64,000 nucleotides of DNA from the NCBI GenBank assembly GCA_016801885.1, contig CM028903.1, positions 18,335,035 through 18,399,034 of the forward strand, in the 5' to 3' direction. The translations under genes were made by a program, and so were the position numbers. Position 1 is the stretch's first letter, and every line of letters starts with the position of its first letter. Source of the DNA: Toxotes chatareus. Its lineage: Eukaryota > Chordata > Actinopteri > Toxotidae. Under the pieces are notes generated by a model. It was not told where the DNA came from, made no database searches, and worked only from the letters and a program-made list of their open reading frames with translations. Of this stretch, positions 1-12,900 are shown piece after piece.

Positions 1-288
1 CCAGACGACACCTGGAAGAAACAGAAAGTGTTGGCTCAGAACACTTGCGTTGAAAAGACGGGTCTGTCCTGTGACGACCCATCCTCGCCGCGGTCCCGCC
101 TCCTCTCCCCCGCCCCTCACCATTGTCCCAAAGAAGAGACAGGCGAGAGGGAAGAGCCAGATGGCAGCGGGAGCGGCGCGGTCGCCACGTCCCGACAGCA
201 GGGGAGGGGACATTCGTCAAGACGTTCTCGCAAAGCGTCCGCTGAGAAGAAGCAGCGAGCCGTCACTGTGCTATACAATACGATGTAA
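1..288 (+). CDS. C-terminal coding end of an unidentified + strand gene (partial)
   Basis: The frame starting at base 1 is open from the window edge to a TGA at 286-288 and gives about 95 residues. The stretch is CpG-rich and coding-like. The product is hydrophilic, Ser/Pro/Arg/Lys-rich, probably disordered, and ends in KKQRAVTVLYNTM. No domain is visible. A second frame (from base 2) is also open to 340, so the reading frame is not certain. An AATAAA at 879-884 fits a 3' UTR of about 600 bases. In mammals the gene beyond ANKRD13B is CORO6 and then SSH2, and both would point this way here, tail-to-tail with ankrd13b. The tail does not look like a coronin coiled coil, so an ssh2-like C-terminus is a guess from synteny only. 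Confidence 0.4.
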   Translation, partial: PDDTWKKQKVLAQNTCVEKTGLSCDDPSSPRSRLLSPAPHHCPKEETGEREEPDGSGSGAVATSRQQGRGHSSRRSRKASAEKKQRAVTVLYNTM

Positions 289-905
289 CCTCAGTGCAAT
301 GGACTGGAACGGACACGACTGGAGCTGTGCACACGTGTGAGTGAGGCTGCATGATGCGTATGAATGCGTAGCAGGTAAAATGTAGGACTTGTGTAACCGC
401 CGATGTTTGTACAGTGTGTAAGAATGGAATGACGAACATATGTCTGCATGTAAACCACTGGATGTGTTGTTTTAACTGGAGTTCAGGTTTGTATGTACAG
501 TAATGAAATATGAATGTCCAAACTAAGACTGAACCGGTGCATCCTGTATGCACTCCAGTATGTCCAATATGTGTCCATTTTTTTTTTTTTTTTTCCAGTG
601 TGTGACCCTCGCTGCCTGTTCAGAGTTTTTAAAGCAACAGAGAGTGGGGTTTTTTCTCAAAACATGCACTTTAATGTTTAGATTTTCTTTTTATTTGAAA
701 TCCATTTCTTACCCCAGGGGAGGATTCGTTTGCACTGGTCTCAGTAGACTTTTCTCTGTGTGAGTGTTTTTGTTTTCAAAGTGGACAAACATGTCTTTAT
801 TCAGATTTTTAATTAAACCAGGACAAAGCTCATGTTTTTTTTTTTTTTCCTTTTTTTTTATTCAGTGCTTTAGCAGTAAATAAATATGGTGCGTTTGTTT
901 TGACT
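289..905 (+). other. probable 3' UTR of the left-edge gene
   Basis: AT-rich, non-coding stretch after the TGA at 286-288. It has T-rich tracts near 577-596 and 836-858, an ATTAAA at 812-817, and an AATAAA at 879-884 followed by a GT/T-rich segment suited to cleavage. No conserved coding potential is seen on either strand. Confidence 0.4.
879..884 (+). promoter_or_regulatory. candidate polyadenylation signal AATAAA of the left-edge gene
   Basis: Canonical hexamer about 590 bases after the stop codon, followed within 30 bases by a GT/T-rich downstream element. ATTAAA at 812-817 is an alternative. Confidence 0.45.
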
Positions 906-3200
906 ACAGATATTGACTGCTTAATCTCACTCATATCCCTACTTTGTGAAGAAGAAAGCATCTGACAGTTACAGGCTGTAAATGTATTGTTGACTTCACT
1001 GCCACCTGCTGGACAGGCAGAGAACTACAGTCTGAAGGCACAGAAGAAGGTGGGAAAATGGATAAAGTGTAGTGAAAATGTGTTACAGGAGTTATATTGT
1101 TGAAAGTAAACACACAGAGTACTGCAAACCTTCCCCTGTGGTCAAATTTTGCCACTTTTTAATGGGTGAAGGTCGACCGCATAACCTTTGAGTTAACAGA
1201 AACACATTCTACTTTTCATTTTTTTTATCTACAAGCAACCGTGTCTTTGAACAAGGCAGTCCCGTCTCCTCGGGGAAATGATCTCCATCAGCGCTCAGAG
1301 CAGCTTATTTCAGGCTGACATTTTACCTACTGTTTCATGTGGGTAATTAAACACTGAGATGTAGGCCACCGGGGCCCCTGCTGTGACACACACACACACA
1401 CACACACATAAATCACCCGGTGCTGCTAGCACTGACCGGGAAAGAATGACATTAAAGAACCAGACTTTAAAAAAAAGAAAAAGAAAATCAAACAAGCTTC
1501 GTTTTTTCTATTTTTCTGTGTTTGAGGGTGAAAAAAAAATTAGACCTTTTTTTTGTAGTGAATCAAGGGGAAAGCTAAGATCCCTTGGTGATTTCACCAA
1601 TTAAATCCATTTCAGTAGACAGAGCAGACAGGTTGAAGGAGGACTTGTTTTATACAGCGCCTGTCCCAAATTGAACTGTCATGAACAGGGAAATAGTTGA
1701 AACAGTGAGGAATAAAATCAGTGGAGCAGAAGAAGGAGGGTTAGAGGCCGGGTGTTTGTCTCCCTGTGTGCGACGGCTGAGATTGGCATCCTTTCTCTTT
1801 GCATGCTGATGCTCTCAGCTTCTTTCTCTCTCTCTGATAGTCGCACACTCACACACTGTGTTTTCCGTCTGCGGCTCTTCACAGATTCCCGTCACACACA
1901 CTTGCAGCCCAACGCTTCCACCGTCTTGATGTTATTCATAACGTCGGGCTGAGTCAGAGCAAGTGGAGATGTTGCGGCTGCACACTGCTGATTCACAGAG
2001 AAAATTGTTTCATTTTTCCTATTCTCTCTCACCCACCATGAAAGCAGCCTGGGTGCACTGAGTGGTGTTTCTTAGAGGCTTTAGAGTCTCTAAGCTGTCC
2101 TTTTCCTCCCTGTCAAGCCTAAAATAACTACAAGCAAAAAGCCCCTTGGATCTGGCTGAGGTGCTGGGAATCCATGTCACAGGGAGGATGATGGAGGTGG
2201 AAGCAGCTAAAAACAGACCAGCTCTCCCTGGTGCTGACTGACGCTGCAGCTTTCCGTATCTCGTGAGAAATTAATTGCTTTTGTCACCGTCTTTTACCAG
2301 AGAGGGCCGGAAAACTAACTCAGAGAAGAAAGCTGCAGCTAGAACTCAAGGTATGTGTGGTGGCGGTGGTGGTGGTGGTGGGGGTTGTCTGTAATTTGAA
2401 AAAGGATTTAAAAAATAATAATAATCTACTCGTACATTGCTGCTCCAAAAGATGTTTCTTTATTTGACTCATTATCTGAATTCACTTCCCAGCATACCCC
2501 ATGAAAACATCAGGCTGCATCTCTCTGCTGCGACATTTTTTAAAAAGTAAAAAAATGAATATTTTTTCTTATCAACCAGGCAAGCTTAACTAGGAATTAC
2601 AGAGGAGAGAGAGGTGGTTCTCCTCAGTTTGTGCTGATATCAGAGTGTGAAAGTTTTACATTTCTTTCAAAGAAATAATATAAAAAGAAAGGGAGGAAAA
2701 AACAAAAACAAGCTGGTCCTCTCTCCCCCTGTCTCTTGCAATAAAACATGTTTCCCGGTCTTTGTCGAGCCTCGAGGCCTGCAATATTAAGTTACTTACA
2801 GTCATGAGAGCCAGGACTTGAACAATCTTTCCAATCTGTTGTTATTTTATTTATTTATTTATTTTTGCTATTGTGTTGTTTGTTTGTGATGTTTTGGGTG
2901 ATCTGACACTTTTTGTTTCCAGCATGTTGTGTGTTGTCTGCTGTCAGCCAACTACAGCGGGGGGAACATTTTCCCTCAGAGATCGTCCTCTGATATTGCA
3001 GGTCTCCAGGCTGGACTCAAGTCGGGACAAATCGTACCTCACGCGGGTGCAGACCATGCTGAAATATTGTACACACACTGTACCGTGACTACACAGAAAC
3101 ACAGGAATCATCCGCTCATGTAAGGTGAGTAGATGCAAATATACAGAAAATCTCTTTCAGTTACATTTCTACTCCACAATCCACTTACAAACCACAAGCA
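906..3200. other. intergenic region between the left-edge gene and ankrd13b
   Basis: No recognisable gene. It contains a CA repeat (1386-1408), a TGG repeat (2357-2382), a TTTA repeat (2844-2865) and an orphan block at 2923-3124 bounded by good splice signals (see findings). Short reading frames here are low-complexity or unremarkable. Confidence 0.6.
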
Positions 3201-3207
3201 TTGTCCC

Positions 3208-3213
3208 TTTATT
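3208..3213 (-). promoter_or_regulatory. ankrd13b: candidate ankrd13b polyadenylation signal
   Basis: TTTATT on the + strand reads AATAAA on the minus strand, about 1 kb after the ankrd13b stop. I saw no other AATAAA on this strand between here and the stop codon. Several more lie in the TTTA repeat near 2844-2865 and could be distal sites. Confidence 0.45.
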
Positions 3214-4208
3214 GATTGGATTACAGCCAGGCCTGCGACAGACTCATTCACATTCACACACAGCGTGGTCAGCACACCGGATGTTCATCTGGTCGTCTCA
3301 TCATGTATCTGTGCTCCTAACACATCAGGCTAAATCTAGAGCTGGCCCGAGTTTACTTTGTGCTCAAACTCATCATCTACATCCATTAACAGTCATATAT
3401 GTGATCCACCCACAAGCTAAGTACAGTACATCTGGATTTTGTGCAAATCAAAAACAAAAATGTACCAGTCCTTTTTTTTTTTTTTTTTTTTGTTATGTTT
3501 TTTTTTTTTGAAATGTTTCTCATTAAAAACTGAGGAAACAGTTTTCTTTTTCTTTCTTTTTTTTTTTTTTTTTTTGGACATTCAATTCAACCGTTAATGA
3601 AGAAGGTTACAGTATTCTCCACACCACTGGCCCTGACTCGTCACTGCTCCCTCCACACAATCACAGTTAGGACTGAAACCACACAACTTGGTGGCAAAAG
3701 GACTCGGTGAGCGTGTGTGTTAGTGCTGGAGCGGAGAGTTGGCCTAACACACTATGTTTACAGGGCAGAAGGTGACCTGTTGACCCCTGTGCGGAGAGCT
3801 GGTTTTGAAACACACACATACACACACACACACACACTTGATAAGAGACAGAAATCACTCATTCAAGGAGGCATTCGGAACTTGTTGTATTGGATATATT
3901 GTTGGTTGTAAACTGGCACTGGTCAAGAAAAGTACCGTGTGGCACCAGATAGAGGAAACTCGGCGTCCCCCTCTGGCTGTCTGAGGCCTGGACAGCCACA
4001 TCACCCCATGGCTTCATGGGAGAGGACTGGTGAGGCGATGGGAGAGAAAGGAGACGGCGATTTGATCATATGAAATCACTAAGACGATTATTATTTCCTG
4101 CCACTTACAGAGTGTGCTTAAAAGATTCAAAGTAGCCCCTTTCGCCCTTTTCTCCCATGTGTCCTTGGTCCAGACCCTCCCATCCCACCCCGCTGGGCCA
4201 CTGAGCTC
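3214..4208 (-). other. ankrd13b: probable ankrd13b 3' UTR
   Basis: Non-coding sequence after the ankrd13b stop (4211-4209). It holds long T tracts on the + strand (A tracts in the transcript) at about 3472-3510 and 3555-3576, and a CA repeat at 3811-3837. The length of about 1 kb assumes the AATAAA at 3208-3213 is used. Confidence 0.5.
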
Positions 4209-6988
4209 TCATTTTTCCATGAGTGACAGCTGGATGATGCGCTGTAGCTCCTCCTCCTCTTGCCGCCGCCGCAGCTCTGCCTCTTCCTGCTCCCGGGCTG
4301 AGATCTCCATGGCGATGCGCAACTGCTCGTCGTAGCTGCAGGTGGTGGGCTGCTTCTTGGAGGGGGTGGAGCAGAGGCTGGTGGGGGGGCGGGGCTTGTG
4401 CTGGGGGGTCCTGGGGTGGGGAAATAGTGAGGGAAATAAAGGAAAGAAGAGCACAGTCTGTAAGTACGTAACTTTCAGGACACATTCCTGAACCTGCAGA
4501 GGTTCAGATTAAGGTCACAGCAGTTACAAAATTTACATTAGATTAAATTTTATGGTGACACATTTTAAACTGGGCTTCAGAAAGGGAATATAACGCTTAA
4601 TCATTGGTTGATAAATCAGTTACTAATGTCATATACCACTAGTAAGAACAACTTTTGGGTTGCCAGGTTGTGGTAAATTCTTTTGCTGGTGTTTATCCTC
4701 CAACCTGACACTTTAATGTTTCTCTGTTTTGGTATGTCTGAAGTTCTTCCTCTCCAACTGACAATTTATCCTCTGCTGGAGAAGAGCTGCAGAGCATCTG
4801 GAGCAAAATGTGTTTATTAACTTTACAATTTACAGTTGCAGACTTTATGGACTGTTGTAACAACCCTTTACTGACGATTCATTAGTGTTTATGGTTGCAG
4901 TTGATTCACTAACCTTTGCTGTTGGCTTATTAGAAATTAGAAACCTGTGACTCTTTGACTTAACTTATATTTGTTGCAGCAGAATTAGGATCAAATGAGA
5001 CAGTTAGACCCAAATGAAGTCATAAAAGACATCATGGTAACTGAGGAGGTTATATAAGAAATACTGGTAACACTTTATAATACAGCCTACAGTTTCCAGT
5101 GTAAATTTGTTGTATGAATCAGTTACCAATAAATACTTACTACCTACAACAAACGATAACTGTGGGGAAAATGGTGTGAATAACATTTTTCTTACCGTGT
5201 TAGTTAAGTATCAAAAGGAGGAGAACAGCCTCATATCTTCTTACTGTGTAGTTAAAGATTTAAAACAGCAATTACCAGGTTCCTCATCAAACATTAAAGA
5301 TTAGCCATGTTTCAACCTCCTACATCTACATAGTACTACACAGTTTTATCATGTTATAGTTTGTCCTCCTTCAATGACAATAGAAGTCTTCGTTGGCTTT
5401 TACATTACACAGTTAAAAAAAAAAAAAAAGTATATGGGCTTTTCCCAAACTTTACCTACCCTGTAGATACTCAGTACCTCCAAAAATACTTTGAATTTAT
5501 TTTATTCCTGTTTTTCAAAAAAAAAAAAAAAAAAAAAACCCAACTGTTACTCCCTTGATCCCCATAGTCATGTTTATGGTTTCTTCCACTGTACCTACAT
5601 TTAAGAACCAGAGGGAACCTGTAAGTATTTTATTGGTACTTGATTCATACATCGACAAAATTCTTGCTTGCAGGCAGCAAAAAAAGCTACAATAAGAAAG
5701 TGGTGTGAAAAAGTGACCTGTCTTTTAAGAGTTATTGGGAAGATTTTAGACCAAACAAAAGGGAAAAAACTATTAGTTTGAAGCTACGTTGCACTGGTCC
5801 TACTTTTACATCTTGTTCTTGATCTGAAAAGCCAAAAAAAGAAAAAATAACTGCCCTTTATTAATAGTTTACAACATTCAGATGTTGAGCTCGTTACAGG
5901 GGAAGTGTAATGCTGGTTAACCCAGAAATTCACTACTAGTCACAACTCATAAACCTCTTGTCATCAAAGAGGGCAGGTTTAAATATCTTTAGTTTAAAGA
6001 TTCGTGGATTTTCTTGTCAAATTGCAGGACCGGGCACCACACAAACCTTTCAGTGTAATTTTTTATGAGTTTACTCCACTTTACTATAAAAGTATTCAGT
6101 CTGGGTTTACTCCAGTTTTAGTTTTTCGTTGTCAACAACAGTGTTTCGACATCCAGTTTCCTCTAACATTCTAACTTTGTGTAAGTAAACACTGAAGGAG
6201 CCAGATTGTGTCAAAAAAAGGGAAAAAGAGAACAATGTTTGTTTATCCATCCACTCATCTACAAATAGGGACGACAGAGAGAGAAAACACTGTCTGAAGA
6301 TAACAGGCTAAAGTCAACAGCATCAGTGTCGACTGTGAAAGCAGGAAACTCTCTCTCTCATCCTCCAGTCTCCCCTCTCTCTCTCTCTCTCTCTCTACAA
6401 ATACACTCAGTAGTGAACAGTAGATAGGAGATGAGAGGAGAATAGCAGGATGGATAAAAGAATAGAGCAGGGGAGGACAGGACAGGAATACAGGATGTGA
6501 GTCAGGGATGGAAGGAAAGAATCGCTGGATGGAAAAAATACAATGGAAGAGTGCAAGACACTGAAGAATAACAACATGTAACAGAAGTGAGAGGAAGTTA
6601 GAGACAATATGGGTGAAGAAATGGCAGGATACGTCGCTTTTTGTCCTGACATTCATAGAGATTTATGTTTCTTGAGGATTCCAGCTCTTTTGAAGATAAA
6701 AAGTCCCATTTATTTTTAACAATTGGCGCTTTCATCCAACTTTAGTTGCAGCCCCTGGTTGAATTACTGATCATAGAGGGGTTAGATTTTGGATGGAGGC
6801 AAGGGAAGTGATGGATGGGTGTATCAGTTACACAACAAAGTGGACAAAAACGAAACACAAAAAAAGAGGGCAAGTGAATGCCATTAAAGAAGAAGCTATT
6901 GTAAGGCTGACCTCTCCAGTCGACTTGGGTCACAGGACAGGGGGTGTGTTCCTGGCTTACTGTTGGTCAGTGCCTCCCAGATGGTCAC
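4209..6988 (-). CDS. ankrd13b: ankrd13b exons 14-15, terminal UIM pair
   Basis: Exon 14 (6988-6912, 77 nt) encodes VTIWEALTNSKPGTHPLSC and is easy to miss because it is short. The split Arg codon AG|G joins it to exon 15 (4410-4209). Exon 15 carries a Pro-rich linker, the second UIM (YDEQLRIAMEISAREQEE), an Arg/Glu helix and the third UIM (EEEELQRIIQLSLMEK), which ends the protein. The third UIM has Ile where Ala is usual, as in human ANKRD13B. Confidence 0.93.
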
Positions 6989-9900
6989 CTAGACAACAAA
7001 GAAGAGGCCGCACTGGGAAGTCAGAGAGCGAGCACAGGAAGTGAGCACACAGAAGCATAGAAAGACGGGAAATGATGAGGTGTGTAAAACAAGAGCATCC
7101 TCCCTCCCTACGGGCTTTTTGCTGCTAATGTATGCTAAAGTACCTCTGAGACATCCACTCTGACGTCCAGGTCATGAGAGTCGAACTGGCAAATAGCAAA
7201 TTGGCAGCCACTGAAATTCAAGAACATGCTAAAATCTCAAAATCCTTCCAATAAAATTGATGTTTCCTTATTGTCTGTTGAAAAAACATCAGTGCTGCCA
7301 GACAAAGACCTTGTAGGTCAAAATATGGCATCATTAAATATTGGGAGAGACGGAATAAAAAAAGGAATGATCAAAATTGAAGAGGAGGCTGAGATAATCA
7401 GACTTATAGCCCCTCCTAAAACACTTGATCCTCCATTTCCCATAATACAGTTTAATAACATCTTTGCTTAAACCAGGGGTCTCAAACCACCAGCCTGCGA
7501 GCCAGACTGGGTTCTGTAAAACAATTTCATAAGGTCCCCCACAAGTTTAGTATTTATTGTAACATCTGGCCTGAAAATTAATTTCTTTTTCTTTTTTTTT
7601 CACATTGTGATTCTTCCTCAGTCTTTTATCCTACAGTAATACTGCACCTTTTTTCTTTTAGAAAAACTGCAAAAGCTGAGGACAAAAAAAAGCTTTTTGT
7701 ACAACTTGTCGAAAATAAACACGTGCAAATTTACCACAGTGAACCAGACATCTGACTGTCTCTTTCTAAACTGAATAGAAAGGCCGGCCGATTTAAGAGA
7801 GGTGGACATCTGAATAGTTTTTCACGGACTTCATGTGTCTGCTTCCTGTCTCATCAGCATGAAGAAAGCAGCAGTACTCTACTGAACATGAAGGGACAGT
7901 ATAGAGGGAGAGAAAGGGGAACGACCAGCTGCTAAGCTTCAAGTTGTAGAGCTTGGAGAAACAAGTACACAGGAGTTTTTTTCAAGTGGTAAACTCAAGG
8001 AGAGAACAATAATGGCCATTGAGCACGAGTTAGAGACCCCTGGACCCTCCTTGTGACACTCAATGTGTGGAAGACTTCTCTGTTTCCTTTGTATGCTGCT
8101 TTTGTCCTCCACCTGTACCAAACTAGGGTTGGATGTACACGCTATCCGCCTCTCTCATTTATCAGCAGGCTGTGAATGCGCTTCTGTGTGACAATCGACT
8201 ATCGAACATTAGATGTCATCCATCAACGCACAAGTACAAGCCCAACACTAACTTTCATGACACTGCAAGTTAGGTTTAGTACTCGTGTAAAATGGACGCA
8301 GACTGTGAATGAAAGGTTGGAAATTACAACCAAGAAGATGAGAGGCTGTACAGTAGTTACTGCTGTAAAACATACAATGTCAGCAGTATGGTCCATTAAC
8401 ACCCATCTTGCTTCAGGATTAGAGCTGTAATTAAAAGTGCCATCACTTTTTTCATCCCTGTTTGAAGCAGCAGCACAACAGTTCAACCAAGGTACAAAAT
8501 CCCGAGCTGCAACCTCACCTCTCTCTCCTCTACATTCTTCTCCTGTATCCAAGCTTAGAAAAGTCAGAGGATGTTCTCTGACCTGTCTCACTGAGCCTAT
8601 TTATACTTCTCTTTCTGTACCTTTGGAAGGAGGCCAAGGACTATCAGGACCAGGATCTCTGGGATTTCAAAACAGCACCTATCCAGAGGCAGTGTTGGAT
8701 ATAATGGGTCTGGGCCTCACACATCACAGGCAATTTATTCTACTTATTGATTTTACTTCAGTATCGATTGTTTTTATTTTGAAACTATAGTCGCTTTTTT
8801 CTACTTCACTGTGTCTATTTGTCTGGTCTTGCTTGACTGATTGGTAAATTTATTGCTGTCATTTGTATGAGCTGTCTCAGAAGGACAATATCGTTGATAG
8901 GGCTACATGACTTTGTGACTTGTTTTGAATCGTGAAAAGTAAAACTTTTGCAATCTGTATCCATCTGGTACTTTGCAAGGAAACGTAGGAGCATATATTC
9001 CTTTACAAGTGCAAGAGCCAAAATATTCAACACAGTCAAAGGTGAAATAACTGATTGTTGACAAGACTCCTCGCGATACTCAGCATTCAAACCTGCAATA
9101 CCTGCTTCTTTTGGACCACTTTGGCGCAGCAGAAACAAACTTGGGAACCCAACATTATGAACCATAGCATAATGTGTTGGACAGCTAATGAGCTGAGAAT
9201 CACTATAAAACTCTCGTAAAGCCGAGAACAGCTGCACGTTCAGCTGATATGTAAGCTAGAAATATTAAAAGTTCAGCCACACACATTGTTTTCAACTAAC
9301 TCATGGAGCTCTCATTAGTTAGCTGATAAAATCTGCCAGTGACAGTTATTTAAGCTGGAAAAATTAATGGCGGCTGGATAGAAATGAGAGGCCTGCTTTC
9401 ATCTACCTATGTTTAAAATCAAGGTCCAATTGCCTTACATCAGCCAGCATCCTCACTGTAAACTACATTTGTGCCATGTGAGAACAGAAACTTGACAGAA
9501 ATGACAACAGTAACTAAGGGCGGGTGGGGCTTAGCAAACTGTCCATTAAATAAAATCTTGTTTTAAGATGCCTGACCAGTGTTTCTTTAATTTCAGAACA
9601 GAAGATAATCTCTCAGGAGTCTCACAGTCTGCCCACCTGATCGTATTCAGAGCCAGCTTCCAGAAGACTCTGCTGTATGGCGAACTGCAGCAGGTCCTCC
9701 TCCTCCTCCCTCATGCTGTCTCTCTGTTTGCCACCAAGCATGGTGTATCCAGGCGGGGGCTCAAACACACATGGGGGAATTTCTCCGGCTCGACACGACA
9801 CTACAGCACACAGGAGGGAAGGCAAAGGGCAAGAGATGGGAAGGAGTGTTATTGAACAGTAATGGAGACCACATCAGACTAAAGGAGAAGTGCGGAAAAG

Positions 9901-12900
9901 GAAAAAGGAAGGAGCAATTCCTGAGTGAAAGGAAGAGAAATCCAGAACAAAACAAGATGTAATGGGTCATTTTGCTCCTCCACACAGAGCTGAGTACTGT
10001 ATGGGATAACATATACAGTACTCAGCTCTGTATATAACTCAAGGTAGGGCACTTCTGCAAGATAACATCAAAGACTTCTACAGAGGTTCCTTCCGAGCAG
10101 TCACACAATAAATTATATCTCCCCTCCACGTGGCTGCAGATTTAAAGACGGCCGTTGGGATTCTGATTAAGTGATAGGGTGATGTAAGTGAGCCATAATC
10201 TTACACACAACACGAACAGCATAACGTTGTATTCGAAGCCAGCGATAAATACTGCTCATAACTCTATCAAGCAACTGTAAACTCTGTTTACCATCTGAAG
10301 TATGGCCCAGGTTATGCTGTAAAGGTTAGTCAAGATTTATACAAGAGCTTTCTGAAAAAAATAAAAATGGAAAGTTCTACAGCTGAGACTAATCATCAGC
10401 TGAAGAAGAAGATGCAAGAAGAGATGACACTATAATACAGCAGCAAACACTGGAGTGTGCTCTCACTGGTGGAGCTGGAGCTGGAGACACTGGAGGAGTC
10501 GCTGCCTGGAGATGGGGTGTCTGTCCTCGGGTTGTCTCTCTGTCCGTCCCCCTCCACCCCAACATCGTTGTCAACGCGGCCGCCCGTCCCCTCCTCACAG
10601 CCGTTCAGATTGCTGAAGGTGATCCTGGCGTTTAGGATGTGGTAGAGAGGGATCTCTGCAGAGAGTGGCGAGAAACACACATTTTTTTAATTGCAGTTAT
10701 CTGTTAACTGAGTCTTTGTATCAGTCTCATCATTCAGTTGACTCCGCATGTCCTTATTTTAAGTCTTTTTATTGTTAGTGATCAAATTTTCAATCTTGTC
10801 TGTCCCCTTTTCATCCCCTTCTATGTTTGTCTTCATTTCTTCTCATTCATCTTTGTATCCACTTATTAATCTCCCATCATCCATTTATTTAACCAGCCAT
10901 CATTTTAACCTCCCTCCCTTCATCCCTCCATCCATCTCACTCTCCCGGAGCTCACCGATCTTGATGGGGAAGCCAGGCGGCAAGCGCAGAGTGATGAAGT
11001 CGCGCAGCTTGGCGAACAGGGCATTCGAGATCGCCATGAGATCGATGATAGGCACCACTTGTTCTGCCAGGGACAGAGGATGGGACTCACACAACCACAA
11101 CTTGGCTTTGAACCTGGGAACACACACAGACACACATACACACACACTGTGAACACGCTGGTAAGCTGGCCAGTAACATAGGAAGAGTTTGTTGATGTAA
11201 ATTACCGAATACAATTCTGACTTAAGTATAATTGAGGCAATTTATGCCCTCATTCAAGCAATTGGTTCTTTGGCCAGAGGTACACAAAGACATTGATTAC
11301 ATCAGCTAACAAAGACTTGTCCACAAGCTGCTGAGTCCTGTTCAAATTGAGGCTAATCAATGCTTATATTTTAACTCATCCAATAATGAACACAGGGTTG
11401 AGAGGCAGCTCTGCAACCTAACATCCTCACAATGTTCTGTCACTTTTTATTAAGTGCAGAAGAACAATGAAACTGACTGAAAACGACAGACAGGCCAATA
11501 GTCTGTTAGAGGAACACGGGGCAGATGAGCGGATGGCAGGTTGGCAGGTGGAAAAGAGAGATCGTTGTTGGTTTCATCCATGAGACTCTGACGATGTGAT
11601 TAATGGGCATGACAGTGAAATCCAATAAAACTGGCTATGGTAGAAAAAATAACATTAAAACCAAAATGCTTCAAATGATCCAAGTCCCTCTTTGAGTTCA
11701 CATTTTCACACATTTTTTTTTGTCTTTCTTCACAGTCTCTACAGGTCACTGCCCGTTCCTTCGTTTTTATGTGTTGTTTTGTTTATTTTGGTAGAATCGT
11801 GAAATAAAGATGGCTTTTCATGAGTCATAGAGTCAGAGCGGTGTGATAGACTGCAGAGACAGACTGTCTCCAGTTGTGTGATTCTCAACCAGCTTTGTAA
11901 AAACCTACTCCTGACGTGTGTGTGTGTATATATCGCCCACTTTAACCGTCTTTCACTTCAAGATCTTGGTGGTCAGCTGTAATGGATGGCTGATTTTACT
12001 CTGCTTGTATGAGCGTGTGTCTGTCTGCACTCTGTCCATCAGACTGTCAGCCCTGGCACTTGGCGGTGAGTTTGGAGGGCGACTCCGCTCGAATGCATGG
12101 CTGCCTGTCTGTTTTCCTGTCAGCCTGTGTCACCTCTGGGTCTTGGTGGTGAGCTGGCACGGGTGGCCGATGTCCCTCTGAGTATGTGACAAGCCGGGGT
12201 TGAAGTATTCCTCGGCCGTCAGCGCTGCGGGGTTGGTCACAGCAGGACTTGACATCTGGGTCACCAAGGCCTGCAGATAGTAAATAATGAATTCAGTGAA
12301 TAGTATTTATTTAAGGCTTTCACTCGTTCCCAGTAAAATCTGCAGGGAAAAGGACTGTTAATCGATACCAGTGACTTAAAGATGACTTTACATAGTGCAA
12401 AGATTTCTGGCTTTTAAAACTCACTTTCTTTGTTAGTCTCTGCTGTATAAGAAAAAAAAAAACTCACCACCTACTGGGATTTCAAGGCCTTCCTATTACC
12501 TACTGACATTTTCAACAGCTCAATGAAAGAGAAAGCTTTGCTCTCAAGCCCAAACTTGAGAGCAAATGACAAAGCAGTTTTTTTCACTCCAGCAGTTTTA
12601 CATCATTACCAGAGATGAATCTGCTGGGCTGCTGCGCTAATTAGTCGCTCACTTGTCAACTGTTGAGTGTGAATTTAATAAACCTGTCAAAGGTAGGCCA
12701 CCATTACCGGAAGAGGTACATGCTGCCAAAGACGTTCTTCTTCTTGTTGCAGATAATCATAGTCAGTGCCTTGCTTTAAAATTTAGGGTTTGGCAAAATC
12801 ATCTTTACACTTGCGCAAATTATCTGCAGAGCAAACATAAAGGCTGCGAAAAGCTTCTGCTGAGCAAACAGTGGTCTGGAGGGAGAAGACGGAGAAAGGC

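Noticed and set aside
9984..10031. microRNA precursor at the perfect hairpin
   Set aside because: The stem is only 19 bp with total length 48 nt and no flanking lower stem, too short for normal Drosha processing. No known miRNA sequence is recognised.
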